This document shows positions 26,279 to 35,347 of a stretch of 64,000 nucleotides of DNA, one piece after another. The position numbers and the translations under genes were made by a program. The notes under the pieces were generated by a model that saw nothing but the letters and a program-made list of their open reading frames with translations, was not told the DNA's origin and ran no database searches. Origin of the DNA: Thalassobellus sediminis (lineage in GTDB: Bacteria; Bacteroidota; Bacteroidia; Flavobacteriales; Flavobacteriaceae); contig NZ_JBISCD010000039.1 of NCBI RefSeq assembly GCF_044386045.1, positions 372,001 through 436,000 on the forward strand, given 5' to 3'. Position 1 is the stretch's first letter. Every line of letters begins with the position of its first letter.

Positions 26279-26818
26279 TTATTTTTCAATTAAATAAACC
26301 GAATCTTCATTGTCATGCTCTTTCCAGTTTACTTTTACTTTTTCATTATTTATAACATCTACTTGTCGCCCTCTATAATTTGGCTGAATAGGTAAATGCC
26401 TACTAAAGCGTCTATCAATAAGCGTTAACAGTTCAATTTCATTGGGTCTACCAAAAGACTGTATCGCAGTTAAAGCTGCTCTAATACTTCGCCCTGTGTA
26501 TAAAACATCATCAATAAAAACAATGTTTTTATCTTCAACTAAAAAATTAATTTTTGTGCTATTAGCTTCTAAAGGTTTTTCACTACGTCTAAAATCATCT
26601 CTATAAAACGTAATATCTAAATGCCCTAGTTGTACGTTTTTAACCTTATAATCTTCTTTTAAAATTTTAGCTAAACGATCTGCTAAAAACACACCACGTG
26701 GTTGTAAACCAATTAAAACGGTGTTAGAGAAATCGTTATGTTTTTCAATAAGCTGACAAGCCAATCGATGAAGAATGATGTTTACCTCTTTTGCGTTAAG
26801 TAAAACTTTTTGACTCAT
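26279..26818 (-). CDS. pyrR: Bifunctional PyrR: pyrimidine operon regulator / uracil phosphoribosyltransferase
   Basis: A 179-residue type I phosphoribosyltransferase. LIGLQPRGVFLADRLA, LDITFYRDDFR and the PRPP loop VFIDDVLYTGRSIRAAL are diagnostic of PyrR. The ATG at 26818 is chosen because the family starts MSQKVLLNAKEV; an ATG ten codons earlier would place the start inside the palindrome and promoter region. First gene of the operon with pyrB. A -7 box and a palindrome lie directly upstream. Confidence 0.93.
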   Translation of the reverse strand: MSQKVLLNAKEVNIILHRLACQLIEKHNDFSNTVLIGLQPRGVFLADRLAKILKEDYKVKNVQLGHLDITFYRDDFRRSEKPLEANSTKINFLVEDKNIVFIDDVLYTGRSIRAALTAIQSFGRPNEIELLTLIDRRFSRHLPIQPNYRGRQVDVINNEKVKVNWKEHDNEDSVYLIEK

Positions 26819-26826
26819 ATTTAATA

Positions 26827-26842
26827 TCCAAACGTGTTTGGA
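26827..26842. promoter_or_regulatory. Palindrome over the pyrR transcription start
   Basis: TCCAAAC-GT-GTTTGGA, a perfect palindrome with 7-bp arms, lies between the pyrR -7 box and its start codon, where transcription should begin. Candidate operator or 5' RNA hairpin. Confidence 0.55.
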
Positions 26843-26845
26843 GTA

Positions 26846-26853
26846 CAAAGGTA
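26846..26853 (-). promoter_or_regulatory. -7 box of pyrR operon promoter
   Basis: TACCTTTG on the minus strand, an exact TAnnTTTG match, 28 bases before the pyrR ATG. Confidence 0.55.
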
Positions 26854-26898
26854 ATGCAAAAAATTAGAAGTTAAAACCCAAAACTTAATCTTTATTAT

Positions 26899-26991
26899 GG
26901 CGCTACCCTATCGGGTCGGGCTATACGCTACAAGTCCTCGCTCGTACCTCGCTGTGGGCTTTCCTCTGCTATCCCTAGCGCATGGTTCGCA
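26899..26991 (+). repeat. Dispersed flavobacterial intergenic repeat, copy 2
   Basis: It has GGCGCTACCC, GGGTCGGGCT, CTACAAGTCCTCGCTCG, CTCGCTGTGGGCTTTCC and TGCTATCCCTAGCGCA in the same order as copy 1, without the insert-like pieces. It sits in the 26854-27117 gap between pyrR and the 27118 gene, which holds nothing else obvious. Confidence 0.7.
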
Positions 26992-27117
26992 GCGGTAGTA
27001 ATCTATACAAACTTTAGTGGAAAAATCTTTAATACATCAAAAAAATTAAAAATAAAAATGCTTCATGAAATACGAGGTTTAAAATCTTTTAATCGTAATC
27101 ATTAAATTTATTTGAAT

Positions 27118-28035
27118 TTACTTTATTGCATTCTTTAATCGCTTAAAATCGGTTTCTTCTAACTTCTTATCGTTATAACGAGGATATCCTAAATAAATAA
27201 CTTTCCCCTTTTCTGTGTCATATAGGCTATTAAAATATGTCACATGTGAAGATGTTGAGGATATTTGGCTATTATGCCTATCAGCCACACTAACACTAGT
27301 ACCTGGAGAAGTCTTTGTAATTGGTCTAGTTACTTGCATAATTTTTTTTATGACAACATAGTTAGCTTGTTCTTCAGTTATTACCTTATCAATAAAATCT
27401 TTAGTTACTAATTGATAATCATAAGGATAGTATTTGATGATTTCTTTTTTAAATTCCTCTATTATTTGATTCTCATCAATTAAAAGAGTCTTATTTTCGA
27501 TATCTTTTTTATAGAGGGAAGTAATTAAACCTCTTCGATATTTTTTCAATTCTTTACGATCTTCACTAACGGCCGAAACTAAATCACTATGTAATCGTTT
27601 TAAACAAAAATATATATCTCCATACGAATAATTTGTATCTTCATCATTATAAATTGTAACGTAATGAGGCACAACAAAATCGTTTTGGACACTAATAATA
27701 AAACTATTACCTGGAGCCATTCTCCAATTATATTTTATAAATTCCAAATAAGCATATGAATCACTACTCTTTTTGTCTTTTAATAATGTTTTATAAATTT
27801 CAGGTGAAATAAACTCAACAGAAGGAGAAAATGTCCAAATTTCATTAATAACCTTTTTTAAATATTCATTAAAACCTTTTTTTGCTAATTCTCCTTTTTC
27901 ATAAGCAAAAACCACCTTTAATGGTTTCTCTTTTAAGCTCTTTATTTCATCAATTTTACTTTTTTGAACACCAAATTGAGCATTAGCAGAAATAATAAAT
28001 AACAATGTAATAAGTGTTAAATAGATTTTTTTCAT
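27118..28035 (-). CDS. Secreted hypothetical protein, 305 residues
   Basis: Signal peptide MKKIYLTLITLLFIISANAQ, then a mixed, lysine-rich mature chain. The family was not recognised. No lipobox, transmembrane segment or T9SS sorting domain is visible, so a periplasmic location is likely. The C-terminal half has YLGYPRYNDKKLEETDFKRL, which may be a terminal domain edge. Stand-alone minus-strand gene between repeat copy 2 and rpsA. Confidence 0.7.
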   Translation of the reverse strand: MKKIYLTLITLLFIISANAQFGVQKSKIDEIKSLKEKPLKVVFAYEKGELAKKGFNEYLKKVINEIWTFSPSVEFISPEIYKTLLKDKKSSDSYAYLEFIKYNWRMAPGNSFIISVQNDFVVPHYVTIYNDEDTNYSYGDIYFCLKRLHSDLVSAVSEDRKELKKYRRGLITSLYKKDIENKTLLIDENQIIEEFKKEIIKYYPYDYQLVTKDFIDKVITEEQANYVVIKKIMQVTRPITKTSPGTSVSVADRHNSQISSTSSHVTYFNSLYDTEKGKVIYLGYPRYNDKKLEETDFKRLKNAIK

Positions 28036-28107
28036 TTTAAGTTTACTATTTTTTTATTCAAATCAAATATAACAAGAAATATCTTTCAATTTTTTTTACC
28101 CATAAAA

Positions 28108-28133
28108 AAAGCCTTCAATTTCTTGAAGGCTTT
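28108..28133. terminator. Terminator of rpsA
   Basis: AAAGCCTTCAA, loop TTTC, TTGAAGGCTTT: perfect 11-bp stem 25 bases beyond the rpsA stop codon, with flanking A-run and T-run. Confidence 0.85.
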
Positions 28134-28157
28134 AATTTTATAAATGATTAAGAAATA

Positions 28158-29987
28158 TTATTTCCCGTCCATTTTATCTTTAAGAGCTTGTAAAGCATCA
28201 TTAGCATCCCCAAGAGTTGGTTTTGCTTCAGCCGCTGCACTTGCTGCTTTCTTAGCTGCTGCTTTAACGTTTTTAATCTCTTCTGCTTTGAATATGGCAG
28301 TATGAGATGCTACAACACGTTTAAATTCTTTGTTAAATTCAATGATTTTAAACTCAGCACTATCTCCTTTTTTAAGTTTCTTACCATCTTCCTTTTCAAG
28401 GTGACGAGAAGGTACAAAAGCAACGATATCTTCGTTAAACTCTACAGTAGCACCTTTGTCTACGATTTCAGAAATCTCAGCAGTATGAACTGTTTCTAAA
28501 GCAAACTCAGTTTCATATTTATCCCAAGGATTAACAGTTGTTTGTTTATGACCTAAAGATAATTTACGTCCTTCAACATCTAACTCTAATACAACAACAT
28601 CCAATTTATCACCAACTGCACAGAACTCAGATGGATGTTTGATTTTCTTAGTCCAAGATAAATCAGAGATGTAAATCAATCCATCAATACCTTCTTCTAA
28701 TTCAACAAAAACACCAAAGTTTGTAAAGTTACGCACAATACCTGTATGCTTAGAAGCTAATGGGTATTTACCTGTAATATCTGTCCAAGGATCTGTACTT
28801 AATTGTTTAATACCAAGAGACATTTTACGATCTTCTCTATCTAAAGTTAAGATTTGTGCTTCAACTTCATCTCCAACAGAAACAAAATCTTGAGCAGAAC
28901 GTAAGTGTGTAGACCAAGACATTTCAGAAACGTGAATTAATCCTTCAACACCATCAGCAACTTCAATAAATGCACCGTAATCTGCGATTACAACTACTTT
29001 ACCTTTTACTTTATCACCAACTTTCACCTCTTCTGCAAGAGCTTCCCATGGGTGTTTAGATAATTGTTTAAGACCTAATTGGATTCTAGATTTGTTTTCA
29101 TCAAAATCAAGAATAACAACATTTAATTTTTGATCTAACTCAACAATTTCATTTGGATGATTGATTCTAGACCAAGATAAATCTGTAATATGAACTAATC
29201 CGTCAACACCACCAAGATCGATAAATACACCGTAAGAAGTTATGTTTTTAACAACACCTTCTAGTACTTGACCTTTTTCTAATTGACCGATGATTTCCTT
29301 TTTCTGTACTTCAATATCTGCTTCAATTAAAGCTTTATGAGATACTACTACGTTTTTAAATTCGTGGTTGATTTTTACAACTTTGAATTCCATAGTTTTA
29401 TTAACATACTGATCGTAATCTCTAATTGGCTTCACATCAATTTGAGAACCTGGTAAGAACGCTTCAATTCCAAAAACATCTACAATCATACCACCTTTAG
29501 TTCTGCATTTTACAAAACCATTAACGATTTCGCCAGTATCATGCGCATTGTTTACACGATCCCATGCTTTAATTACTCTTGCTTTTCTGTGAGATAATAC
29601 TAATTGTCCTGTTGCATCTTCACGAACATCAATTAATACTTCTACTTTGTCTCCAACTTTTAAGTCTGGATTGTAACGAAATTCGTTTAAAGAAATAACA
29701 CCTTCAGATTTAGCGTTGATATCAATAATAGCATCTCTATCAGAAATGTGAACTACTGTACCTTCAACAACTTCATCATTTAAAGTGTCAACGAAATTTT
29801 CTGCTACTAATTTTTCAAATTCTTTAAGTTGTTGATCATCAACTTCATCAATACCTTCTTGGTAATTGTGCCAGTTAAAATCTGCTAAGAATTTTTCAGG
29901 GTTTGCTTGTGCTTCAGATACTACTGGAGCTTCAACAGTTGTTGCTTCAGTTGCTTCAACTTCAGCTTGTTTTGCTTTTTCAGCCAT
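28158..29987 (-). CDS. rpsA: 30S ribosomal protein S1
   Basis: A 609-residue protein with tandem S1/OB-fold RNA-binding domains. Recurrent signatures are VKNITSYGVFIDLGGVDGLVHITDLSW, KVVVIADYGAFIEVADGVEGLIHVSEMSW and VRNFTNFGVFVELEEGIDGLIYISDLSW in shortened and varied forms; about six domains fit. Glu/Ala-rich N- and C-terminal tails are typical of Bacteroidota S1. In these bacteria S1 supports initiation on leaders without Shine-Dalgarno sequences. A promoter box about 168 bases upstream implies a long leader. Confidence 0.96.
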   Translation of the reverse strand: MAEKAKQAEVEATEATTVEAPVVSEAQANPEKFLADFNWHNYQEGIDEVDDQQLKEFEKLVAENFVDTLNDEVVEGTVVHISDRDAIIDINAKSEGVISLNEFRYNPDLKVGDKVEVLIDVREDATGQLVLSHRKARVIKAWDRVNNAHDTGEIVNGFVKCRTKGGMIVDVFGIEAFLPGSQIDVKPIRDYDQYVNKTMEFKVVKINHEFKNVVVSHKALIEADIEVQKKEIIGQLEKGQVLEGVVKNITSYGVFIDLGGVDGLVHITDLSWSRINHPNEIVELDQKLNVVILDFDENKSRIQLGLKQLSKHPWEALAEEVKVGDKVKGKVVVIADYGAFIEVADGVEGLIHVSEMSWSTHLRSAQDFVSVGDEVEAQILTLDREDRKMSLGIKQLSTDPWTDITGKYPLASKHTGIVRNFTNFGVFVELEEGIDGLIYISDLSWTKKIKHPSEFCAVGDKLDVVVLELDVEGRKLSLGHKQTTVNPWDKYETEFALETVHTAEISEIVDKGATVEFNEDIVAFVPSRHLEKEDGKKLKKGDSAEFKIIEFNKEFKRVVASHTAIFKAEEIKNVKAAAKKAASAAAEAKPTLGDANDALQALKDKMDGK

Positions 29988-30154
29988 TTAAAATAATCTT
30001 GTAATTATTATAAAAATCCGTCTTTTCGAAAATCTATGTAATTACCTTTTTGTATTCTGTATGTTTCGGAAGATTTAAGCGTTTAACACACAGAAGTGTT
30101 ATTTATTTTTAGTTTCATTCCTTTTATCTTTCCGACGATCCGCTAAAAGGAGTG

Positions 30155-30162
30155 CAAAAATA
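30155..30162 (-). promoter_or_regulatory. -7 box of rpsA promoter
   Basis: TATTTTTG on the minus strand, an exact TAnnTTTG match. It implies a leader of about 160 nt before the rpsA ATG, with a weak hairpin AACAC-N6-GTGTT at 30085-30100. The interval 29988-30332 otherwise holds only the divergent control regions of rpsA and the BON-LysM gene. Confidence 0.5.
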
Positions 30163-30332
30163 CATATTATTGAGATAATTACCTAAAAATGAATAAATAA
30201 AAATTTATGTGACTTTTTAAAAACCTAAGTGTCTTAACTTACAAGAAGAAACCTTAACTGTTTATTAATATAGTATTGAATAAGAAATTTACTATATTAA
30301 CGAGCGCAAATAACATTAAAAATTATTAAATT

Positions 30333-30713
30333 ATGACAATGAAAGCAAAATACCAAGCAGTACTAGATTTAGGAGAAGCATTAAACATTAAAGATGGTAA
30401 CGTAACAGAAGAAAATGGTGTTCTTAAAGTAAAAGGAATGGCAAGTACACAATACGAAAAAAACCTAATTTGGGATAAAATTAAAGAAATTGGTGGTGCT
30501 GAACCTAAAGATATTTTAGCTAACATTACTGTTGAAGACACAAGTGTTTATGCAGTTCATACTGTTGTAAGCGGAGAAACTCTTGGAGGAATCGCTAAAA
30601 AATATTACGATAGTGCTTCTAAATATAACGCTATTTTTAAAGCGAATACAGATATTTTAAGCAACCCTGATGTTATTCACCCAGGACAAGAATTAAAAAT
30701 TCCTAATCTATAA
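30333..30713 (+). CDS. BON-LysM protein (Kbp/YgaU-like)
   Basis: A 126-residue soluble protein. A BON-like domain (about 5-70) is followed by a LysM domain (about 74-125) with YAVHTVVSGETLGGIAKKYY and IHPGQELKIPN. The layout and length match E. coli Kbp (YgaU), a cytoplasmic potassium-binding protein. No signal peptide is visible, which agrees with a cytoplasmic role rather than peptidoglycan binding. Divergent from rpsA and closed by a strong bidirectional terminator. Confidence 0.85.
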   Translation: MTMKAKYQAVLDLGEALNIKDGNVTEENGVLKVKGMASTQYEKNLIWDKIKEIGGAEPKDILANITVEDTSVYAVHTVVSGETLGGIAKKYYDSASKYNAIFKANTDILSNPDVIHPGQELKIPNL

Positions 30714-30730
30714 TTTAATAGATTTATTAT

Positions 30731-30764
30731 AAAAAAAAGCGGCAATTAATTGCCGCTTTTTTTT
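30731..30764. terminator. Bidirectional terminator between BON-LysM gene and cmk
   Basis: Eight A, the perfect palindrome GCGGCAATTAATTGCCGC, then eight T. It overlaps the cmk stop codon. Confidence 0.9.
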
Positions 30765-31458
30765 ATTCATTATCCTCAATAGTCATTTTAGCTAATTGTA
30801 GTATTTTATTAAACTGCTCCTCTAAAGTTAGGTTAGAATTATCAATTTCAATAGCATCCTTTGCTTTTGTTAAAGGCGAATCTTTTCTGTTAGAATCTAA
30901 ATAATCACGCTCTTCCACATTTTTAAGAACATCGTCATAAGCGACATCATCTCCTCTTTCTATTAATTCTTCATAACGTCTAATAGCTCTTTTTTCAGCA
31001 GAAGCTGTCATAAATAATTTAAGTTCTGCCATAGGAAAGACAACGGTTCCAATATCGCGCCCATCCATAACAACACCTTTATTGTCTCCTAATTTTTGTT
31101 GTTGTTTTACTAATTGCTGTCTAACTTCGGAAATAGCTGCCACTTTACTAACAAAACTAGAAACCTCAAGTGTTCTAATTTCCTTTTCAATATTTACATT
31201 ATTTAAATACACTTCGGCAAAACCTAAAGTTTCATTAAAGGCGAAACTTATATTTATTTTTGGTAATTGATAAATAAGCGCTTCTACATTAAAATCGTCC
31301 TTACTTATAAGTCCGTTTTGCATGGTATAAAATGTTACCGCTCTATACATAGCTCCTGTATCAACATATACATAGCCTAAATGTTTAGCTAACTGTTTGG
31401 CAACTGTACTTTTTCCTGTTGATGAAAAACCGTCTATGGCAATGGTAATTTTATTCAT
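30763..31458 (-). CDS. cmk: Cytidylate kinase
   Basis: A 231-residue NMP kinase phosphorylating CMP and dCMP. The P-loop is GFSSTGKSTVAK, followed by YVDTGAMYRA, VVMDGRDIGTVVFP and YLDSNRKDSPLTKAKDA, all hallmarks of Cmk. It lies downstream of porQ on the same strand with a gap of 135 bases; the porQ-cmk neighbourhood recurs in Flavobacteriaceae (from memory). Confidence 0.95.
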   Translation of the reverse strand: MNKITIAIDGFSSTGKSTVAKQLAKHLGYVYVDTGAMYRAVTFYTMQNGLISKDDFNVEALIYQLPKINISFAFNETLGFAEVYLNNVNIEKEIRTLEVSSFVSKVAAISEVRQQLVKQQQKLGDNKGVVMDGRDIGTVVFPMAELKLFMTASAEKRAIRRYEELIERGDDVAYDDVLKNVEERDYLDSNRKDSPLTKAKDAIEIDNSNLTLEEQFNKILQLAKMTIEDNE

Positions 31459-31593
31459 TATAATCTTAAAAATTTAAAGAGCCTAAAGTACTTAAACTGC
31501 ACTAAAATGAAAAATACTAATCACTTTAATTATTATTAAATAAAAAACATTGAGTAAAACTGAATACTGCTACTGTTTACTGAAAACTATTCT

Positions 31594-32613
31594 TTACTGT
31601 AAATCTATTTGTAAACCAAAAAAGTTTGAATTGGCTGCACTTGTGTATTTAGCATGTGTATAACTAAATCGCATTTTATTCATTTTAATTGAAAATCCGG
31701 CAGATATACCTGAAAAATTACGCTGATCTATGATTCGTAACTCTTCTCCTCTTCTAAAATTGTATCCTAATCTTATATTAAATCCGCCTTCTGGAAACAA
31801 TTCGGCTCCTAAAATAGTATGCCTAATAACTTGACCTAAAAAACCTATTTTTTCTGATGTACTATTACCTCCTAAATCACTAGTAACACGTGCAGGGTTA
31901 GGTCTAGCAATTGGCCAATTCTGAAGATTTTCGAACGTTACATGCCAACGAATAGGTACATTTTCTAAACGCTGAGACATACCAAAAGAAACCTCAAAAG
32001 GCAAACGCTCATTCAAATCTGCATACGTTGTTATTTGGGTTCCTAAATTCCTAATTGACAAAGCCGCATGAAAATCTAAATCTTCATCTATATATAATAA
32101 TCCTAAATCTACAGCAGCACCTAATGAATTGTATTGTTCTAATCTAGAAGTAATTAATTTTGCATTGGCTCCAAAATAAAAATCGGAATACCCTATCTGA
32201 AGTGCATATCCAAACGATAAAGCTGCTTCATTACCAGTAAAAGTGCCTGTAGAATTACCATTTTCGTCATAACCATCAAACGATCCATAGTTTACATAAG
32301 TAATTCCTGCGTGAAATGTTTGAGTACGTCTATCTACTGTGTATGCATATGCTGCTGTACCATAACTAATTCCCCCCAAATAATTTGAATAATTTATAGC
32401 TAACTGGTTATCCATATCTACATTTATAGTAGCAGGATTAAAAAGTGCTTGAGTTACATCGTAATCTACATTAGTTATTACTTTCCCACCTAATGCAGCT
32501 TGACGAGGTGACGACACCAAATTAAGAAATTGATAGGTAGCCTCTCCTCCAACTTGTGATATAGCAGTCACACACCAAGAGAAACAAATAAAAGTGATAA
32601 TTTTCTTTAACAT
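31594..32613 (-). CDS. porQ: Type IX secretion system protein PorQ
   Basis: A 339-residue outer-membrane barrel protein: signal peptide (TAISQ), then GEATYQFLNLVSSPRQAALGGKVI, the characteristic PorQ opening with the PorV/FadL-like 'ALGG' segment, and LFNPATI. In the T9SS, PorQ works with PorZ and PorU in delivering A-LPS to the cargo-anchoring complex. It agrees with the T9SS cargo found elsewhere in the window. Downstream of lon, separated by a terminator. Confidence 0.9.
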   Translation of the reverse strand: MLKKIITFICFSWCVTAISQVGGEATYQFLNLVSSPRQAALGGKVITNVDYDVTQALFNPATINVDMDNQLAINYSNYLGGISYGTAAYAYTVDRRTQTFHAGITYVNYGSFDGYDENGNSTGTFTGNEAALSFGYALQIGYSDFYFGANAKLITSRLEQYNSLGAAVDLGLLYIDEDLDFHAALSIRNLGTQITTYADLNERLPFEVSFGMSQRLENVPIRWHVTFENLQNWPIARPNPARVTSDLGGNSTSEKIGFLGQVIRHTILGAELFPEGGFNIRLGYNFRRGEELRIIDQRNFSGISAGFSIKMNKMRFSYTHAKYTSAANSNFFGLQIDLQ

Positions 32614-32680
32614 ATTTACGATACAAAGTAAGCAAATCTATCTTTAAACGTTAGCAAGTTTTTTTTATTTTAAAACATAA

Positions 32681-32712
32681 AAAAACCTCGAAAATAAAAT
32701 CGAGGCTTTTCG
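32681..32712 (-). terminator. Terminator of lon
   Basis: On the minus strand CCTCGA, 8-base loop, TCGAGG followed by seven T, just after the lon stop codon. Confidence 0.8.
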
Positions 32713-32723
32713 GTTTTTAAATT

Positions 32724-35174
32724 TTATAATTTCTTAGCGTTTTTAACTTTTTGATTAGTAAGCGCTAATTTTATAACATCACTCATATCTGTCACATAAT
32801 GAAACGTTAAGCCTTTTAAATATTCAGGTTTAATTTCCTCAATATCTCTACGGTTTTCTTCGCACATTAAAATTTCTTTAATTCTAGCACGTTTAGCAGC
32901 CAAAATCTTTTCTTTAATACCTCCAACAGGTAGCACTTTTCCACGAAGTGTTATTTCGCCTGTCATTGCTAAACTTTTCTTTACTTTTTTCTGAGTAAAT
33001 AATGACACTAAAGATGTTAGCATAGTAACACCTGCACTTGGTCCATCTTTTGGGGTTGCTCCTTCTGGCACGTGAATATGTACTTTATACTTATCAAAAA
33101 CAGCTATATCAATACCAAATTCATCGGCATTTGCTTTTATATATTCCATGGCAATAGTAGCAGATTCTTTCATAACCTTACCAAGGTTACCAGTAATAGT
33201 TAATCCTCCTTTACCCTTAGAAAGAATAGATTCTATAAATAAAATATCGCCACCAACACGTGTCCAAGCTAACCCTGTAACAACGCCTGCAACATTATTA
33301 TTTTCATATTTATCGCGTTCTAATTTTGGTCCGCCTAATACTTCTATAACATCATCATTAGATACTTTTATATCGTAATCTTCTTCCATGGCTATATTCT
33401 TAGCAGCATAACGTACCATTTTAGCTACTTGTTTTTCTAAACCACGAACACCTGATTCTCTAGTATAACCTTCAACAATTTTCTCTAATTGAGGTTTTGC
33501 TATTTTTAAGTGTTTATCGGTTAAACCATGTTCTTTCAACTGCTTTGGTAATAAATGACGCTTTGCAATTTCTACTTTTTCTTCAATTGTATAACCAGAA
33601 ACATTTATAATTTCCATACGATCTAGTAAAGCTGGCTGTATAGTAGATAAACTATTTGAAGTTGCAATAAACATAACTTTAGAAAGGTCGTAACCCATTT
33701 CTAAAAAGTTATCGTAAAACTCGCTATTTTGTTCAGGATCTAAAACCTCTAACATGGCAGAAGAAGGATCGCCTTGATTAGAATTAGATAATTTATCAAT
33801 TTCATCTAAAACAAATACAGGATTTGATGTCCCTGCCTTTTTAAGACTCTGAATAATACGACCTGGCATTGCACCAATATAGGTTTTTCTATGTCCTCTT
33901 ATTTCTGCTTCGTCACGTAAACCACCTAATGAAATACGCACATATTCTCTACCTAAAGCTTCTGCAATAGATTTTCCTAAAGATGTTTTCCCAACTCCTG
34001 GAGGGCCGTAAAGACATAAAATCGGAGATTTCATATCATTACGAAGTTTCAATACCGCTAAATATTCGATGATTCTTTTCTTAACATCTTCTAATCCGAA
34101 ATGATCGCGGTTTAAGACTTTCATAGCATGTTTTAAGTCGAATTTATCCGTGCTAAACTCATTCCAAGGTAAATCTAAAAACAGCTCTAAATAGTTACGT
34201 TGAATAGAATACTCTGCCACTTGCGGATTCATGCGTTGCATTTTGGCTATTTCTTTGTCAAAATGTTTAGCAACGTCTTCATTCCATTTTTTATCAACAG
34301 CACGCGCTTTCATATCTTCAATTTCTTCATCATGACTTACGCCTCCCAATTCTTCTTGAATGGTTTTCATTTGCTGATGCAAGAAATACTCACGTTGTTG
34401 TTGACTCATATCCATCTGTACTTTAGATTGGATATCGTTTTTAAGTTCTAGCTTTTGAAACTCAACATTCATAAACTTAAGCGTTGCCAGTGCACGCTTT
34501 TTAAGGTCATCCATTTCTAAAAGCGTCTGTTTTTCATTAACAGACAAATTCATATTAGACGACACGAAGTTTACTAAAAACGAATTGCTTTCAATATTTT
34601 TTATAGCGAAAGAAGCTTCACTAGGAATGTTTGGACTTTCTTTAATAATCTCTAAAGCTAAATCTTTAATAGAGTCTATAATAGCCGTAAACTCCTTGTT
34701 TTTAATAGCAGGTTTAGCTTCAGGTATATCTCTGATGGTGGCATTCATATAAGGTTCTTCGGTAAGTACCTCGGCAACCTTAAAGCGTTTTTTCCCTTGT
34801 ATAATAACTGTTACGTTACCATCAGGCATTTTTAAAACACGTAAAATTCTAGCAACAGTTCCTGTTTCATGAATTTCTTTAGCCGTTGGATTTTCAACCG
34901 ATTCATCCTTTTGCGCCACAACACCTATAACTTTTCCGCCTTTATTAGCATCATTTATAAGCTTAATAGATTTATCTCTGCCAGCAGTAATAGGAATTAC
35001 AACACCAGGAAATAACACGGTATTACGTAATGATAAAATTGGCAGTGTTTCTGGCAATTCTTCATTATTTATTTCTTCTTCATCTTCAGGAGTCATTAAT
35101 GGAATTAACTCTGAGTTTTCATCAAATTCCTGTAATGACAAACTGTCAAGGGTAGTAAATTTAGATTTCTTCAT
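32724..35174 (-). CDS. lon: ATP-dependent protease Lon
   Basis: An 816-residue AAA+ serine protease for misfolded and regulatory proteins. The N-terminal substrate-recognition domain contains LPILSLRNTVLFPGVVIPI. Walker A is GPPGVGKTSLGKS and Walker B VFVLDEIDKL. The catalytic dyad is S713 in DGPSAGVTM and K756 in GGIKEKILAA. A 40-residue acidic N-terminal extension precedes the domain, as in other Bacteroidota. Two palindromes lie immediately upstream of the start. Confidence 0.97.
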   Translation of the reverse strand: MKKSKFTTLDSLSLQEFDENSELIPLMTPEDEEEINNEELPETLPILSLRNTVLFPGVVIPITAGRDKSIKLINDANKGGKVIGVVAQKDESVENPTAKEIHETGTVARILRVLKMPDGNVTVIIQGKKRFKVAEVLTEEPYMNATIRDIPEAKPAIKNKEFTAIIDSIKDLALEIIKESPNIPSEASFAIKNIESNSFLVNFVSSNMNLSVNEKQTLLEMDDLKKRALATLKFMNVEFQKLELKNDIQSKVQMDMSQQQREYFLHQQMKTIQEELGGVSHDEEIEDMKARAVDKKWNEDVAKHFDKEIAKMQRMNPQVAEYSIQRNYLELFLDLPWNEFSTDKFDLKHAMKVLNRDHFGLEDVKKRIIEYLAVLKLRNDMKSPILCLYGPPGVGKTSLGKSIAEALGREYVRISLGGLRDEAEIRGHRKTYIGAMPGRIIQSLKKAGTSNPVFVLDEIDKLSNSNQGDPSSAMLEVLDPEQNSEFYDNFLEMGYDLSKVMFIATSNSLSTIQPALLDRMEIINVSGYTIEEKVEIAKRHLLPKQLKEHGLTDKHLKIAKPQLEKIVEGYTRESGVRGLEKQVAKMVRYAAKNIAMEEDYDIKVSNDDVIEVLGGPKLERDKYENNNVAGVVTGLAWTRVGGDILFIESILSKGKGGLTITGNLGKVMKESATIAMEYIKANADEFGIDIAVFDKYKVHIHVPEGATPKDGPSAGVTMLTSLVSLFTQKKVKKSLAMTGEITLRGKVLPVGGIKEKILAAKRARIKEILMCEENRRDIEEIKPEYLKGLTFHYVTDMSDVIKLALTNQKVKNAKKL

Positions 35175-35189
35175 ATATATATTTAAGTC

Positions 35190-35225
35190 AATGTGTCACC
35201 AAAACACATTAATCTTTTAAGATTA
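35190..35225. promoter_or_regulatory. Two adjoining palindromes upstream of lon
   Basis: AATGTGT-N7-ACACATT (35190-35210) directly abuts TAATCTT-TT-AAGATTA (35210-35225), 16-51 bases before the lon ATG. Candidate operators for stress control or structured leader. Confidence 0.45.
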
Positions 35226-35347
35226 AAAATTATATAAAATTTTAAACAACTGAAAATCAATATTTTAAATTTAAAATAATTGATTCAACTTTTATATAAA
35301 TTCAATAGCTATGCCATTATGCAGAATTCAATAACTAAATTTAATTA

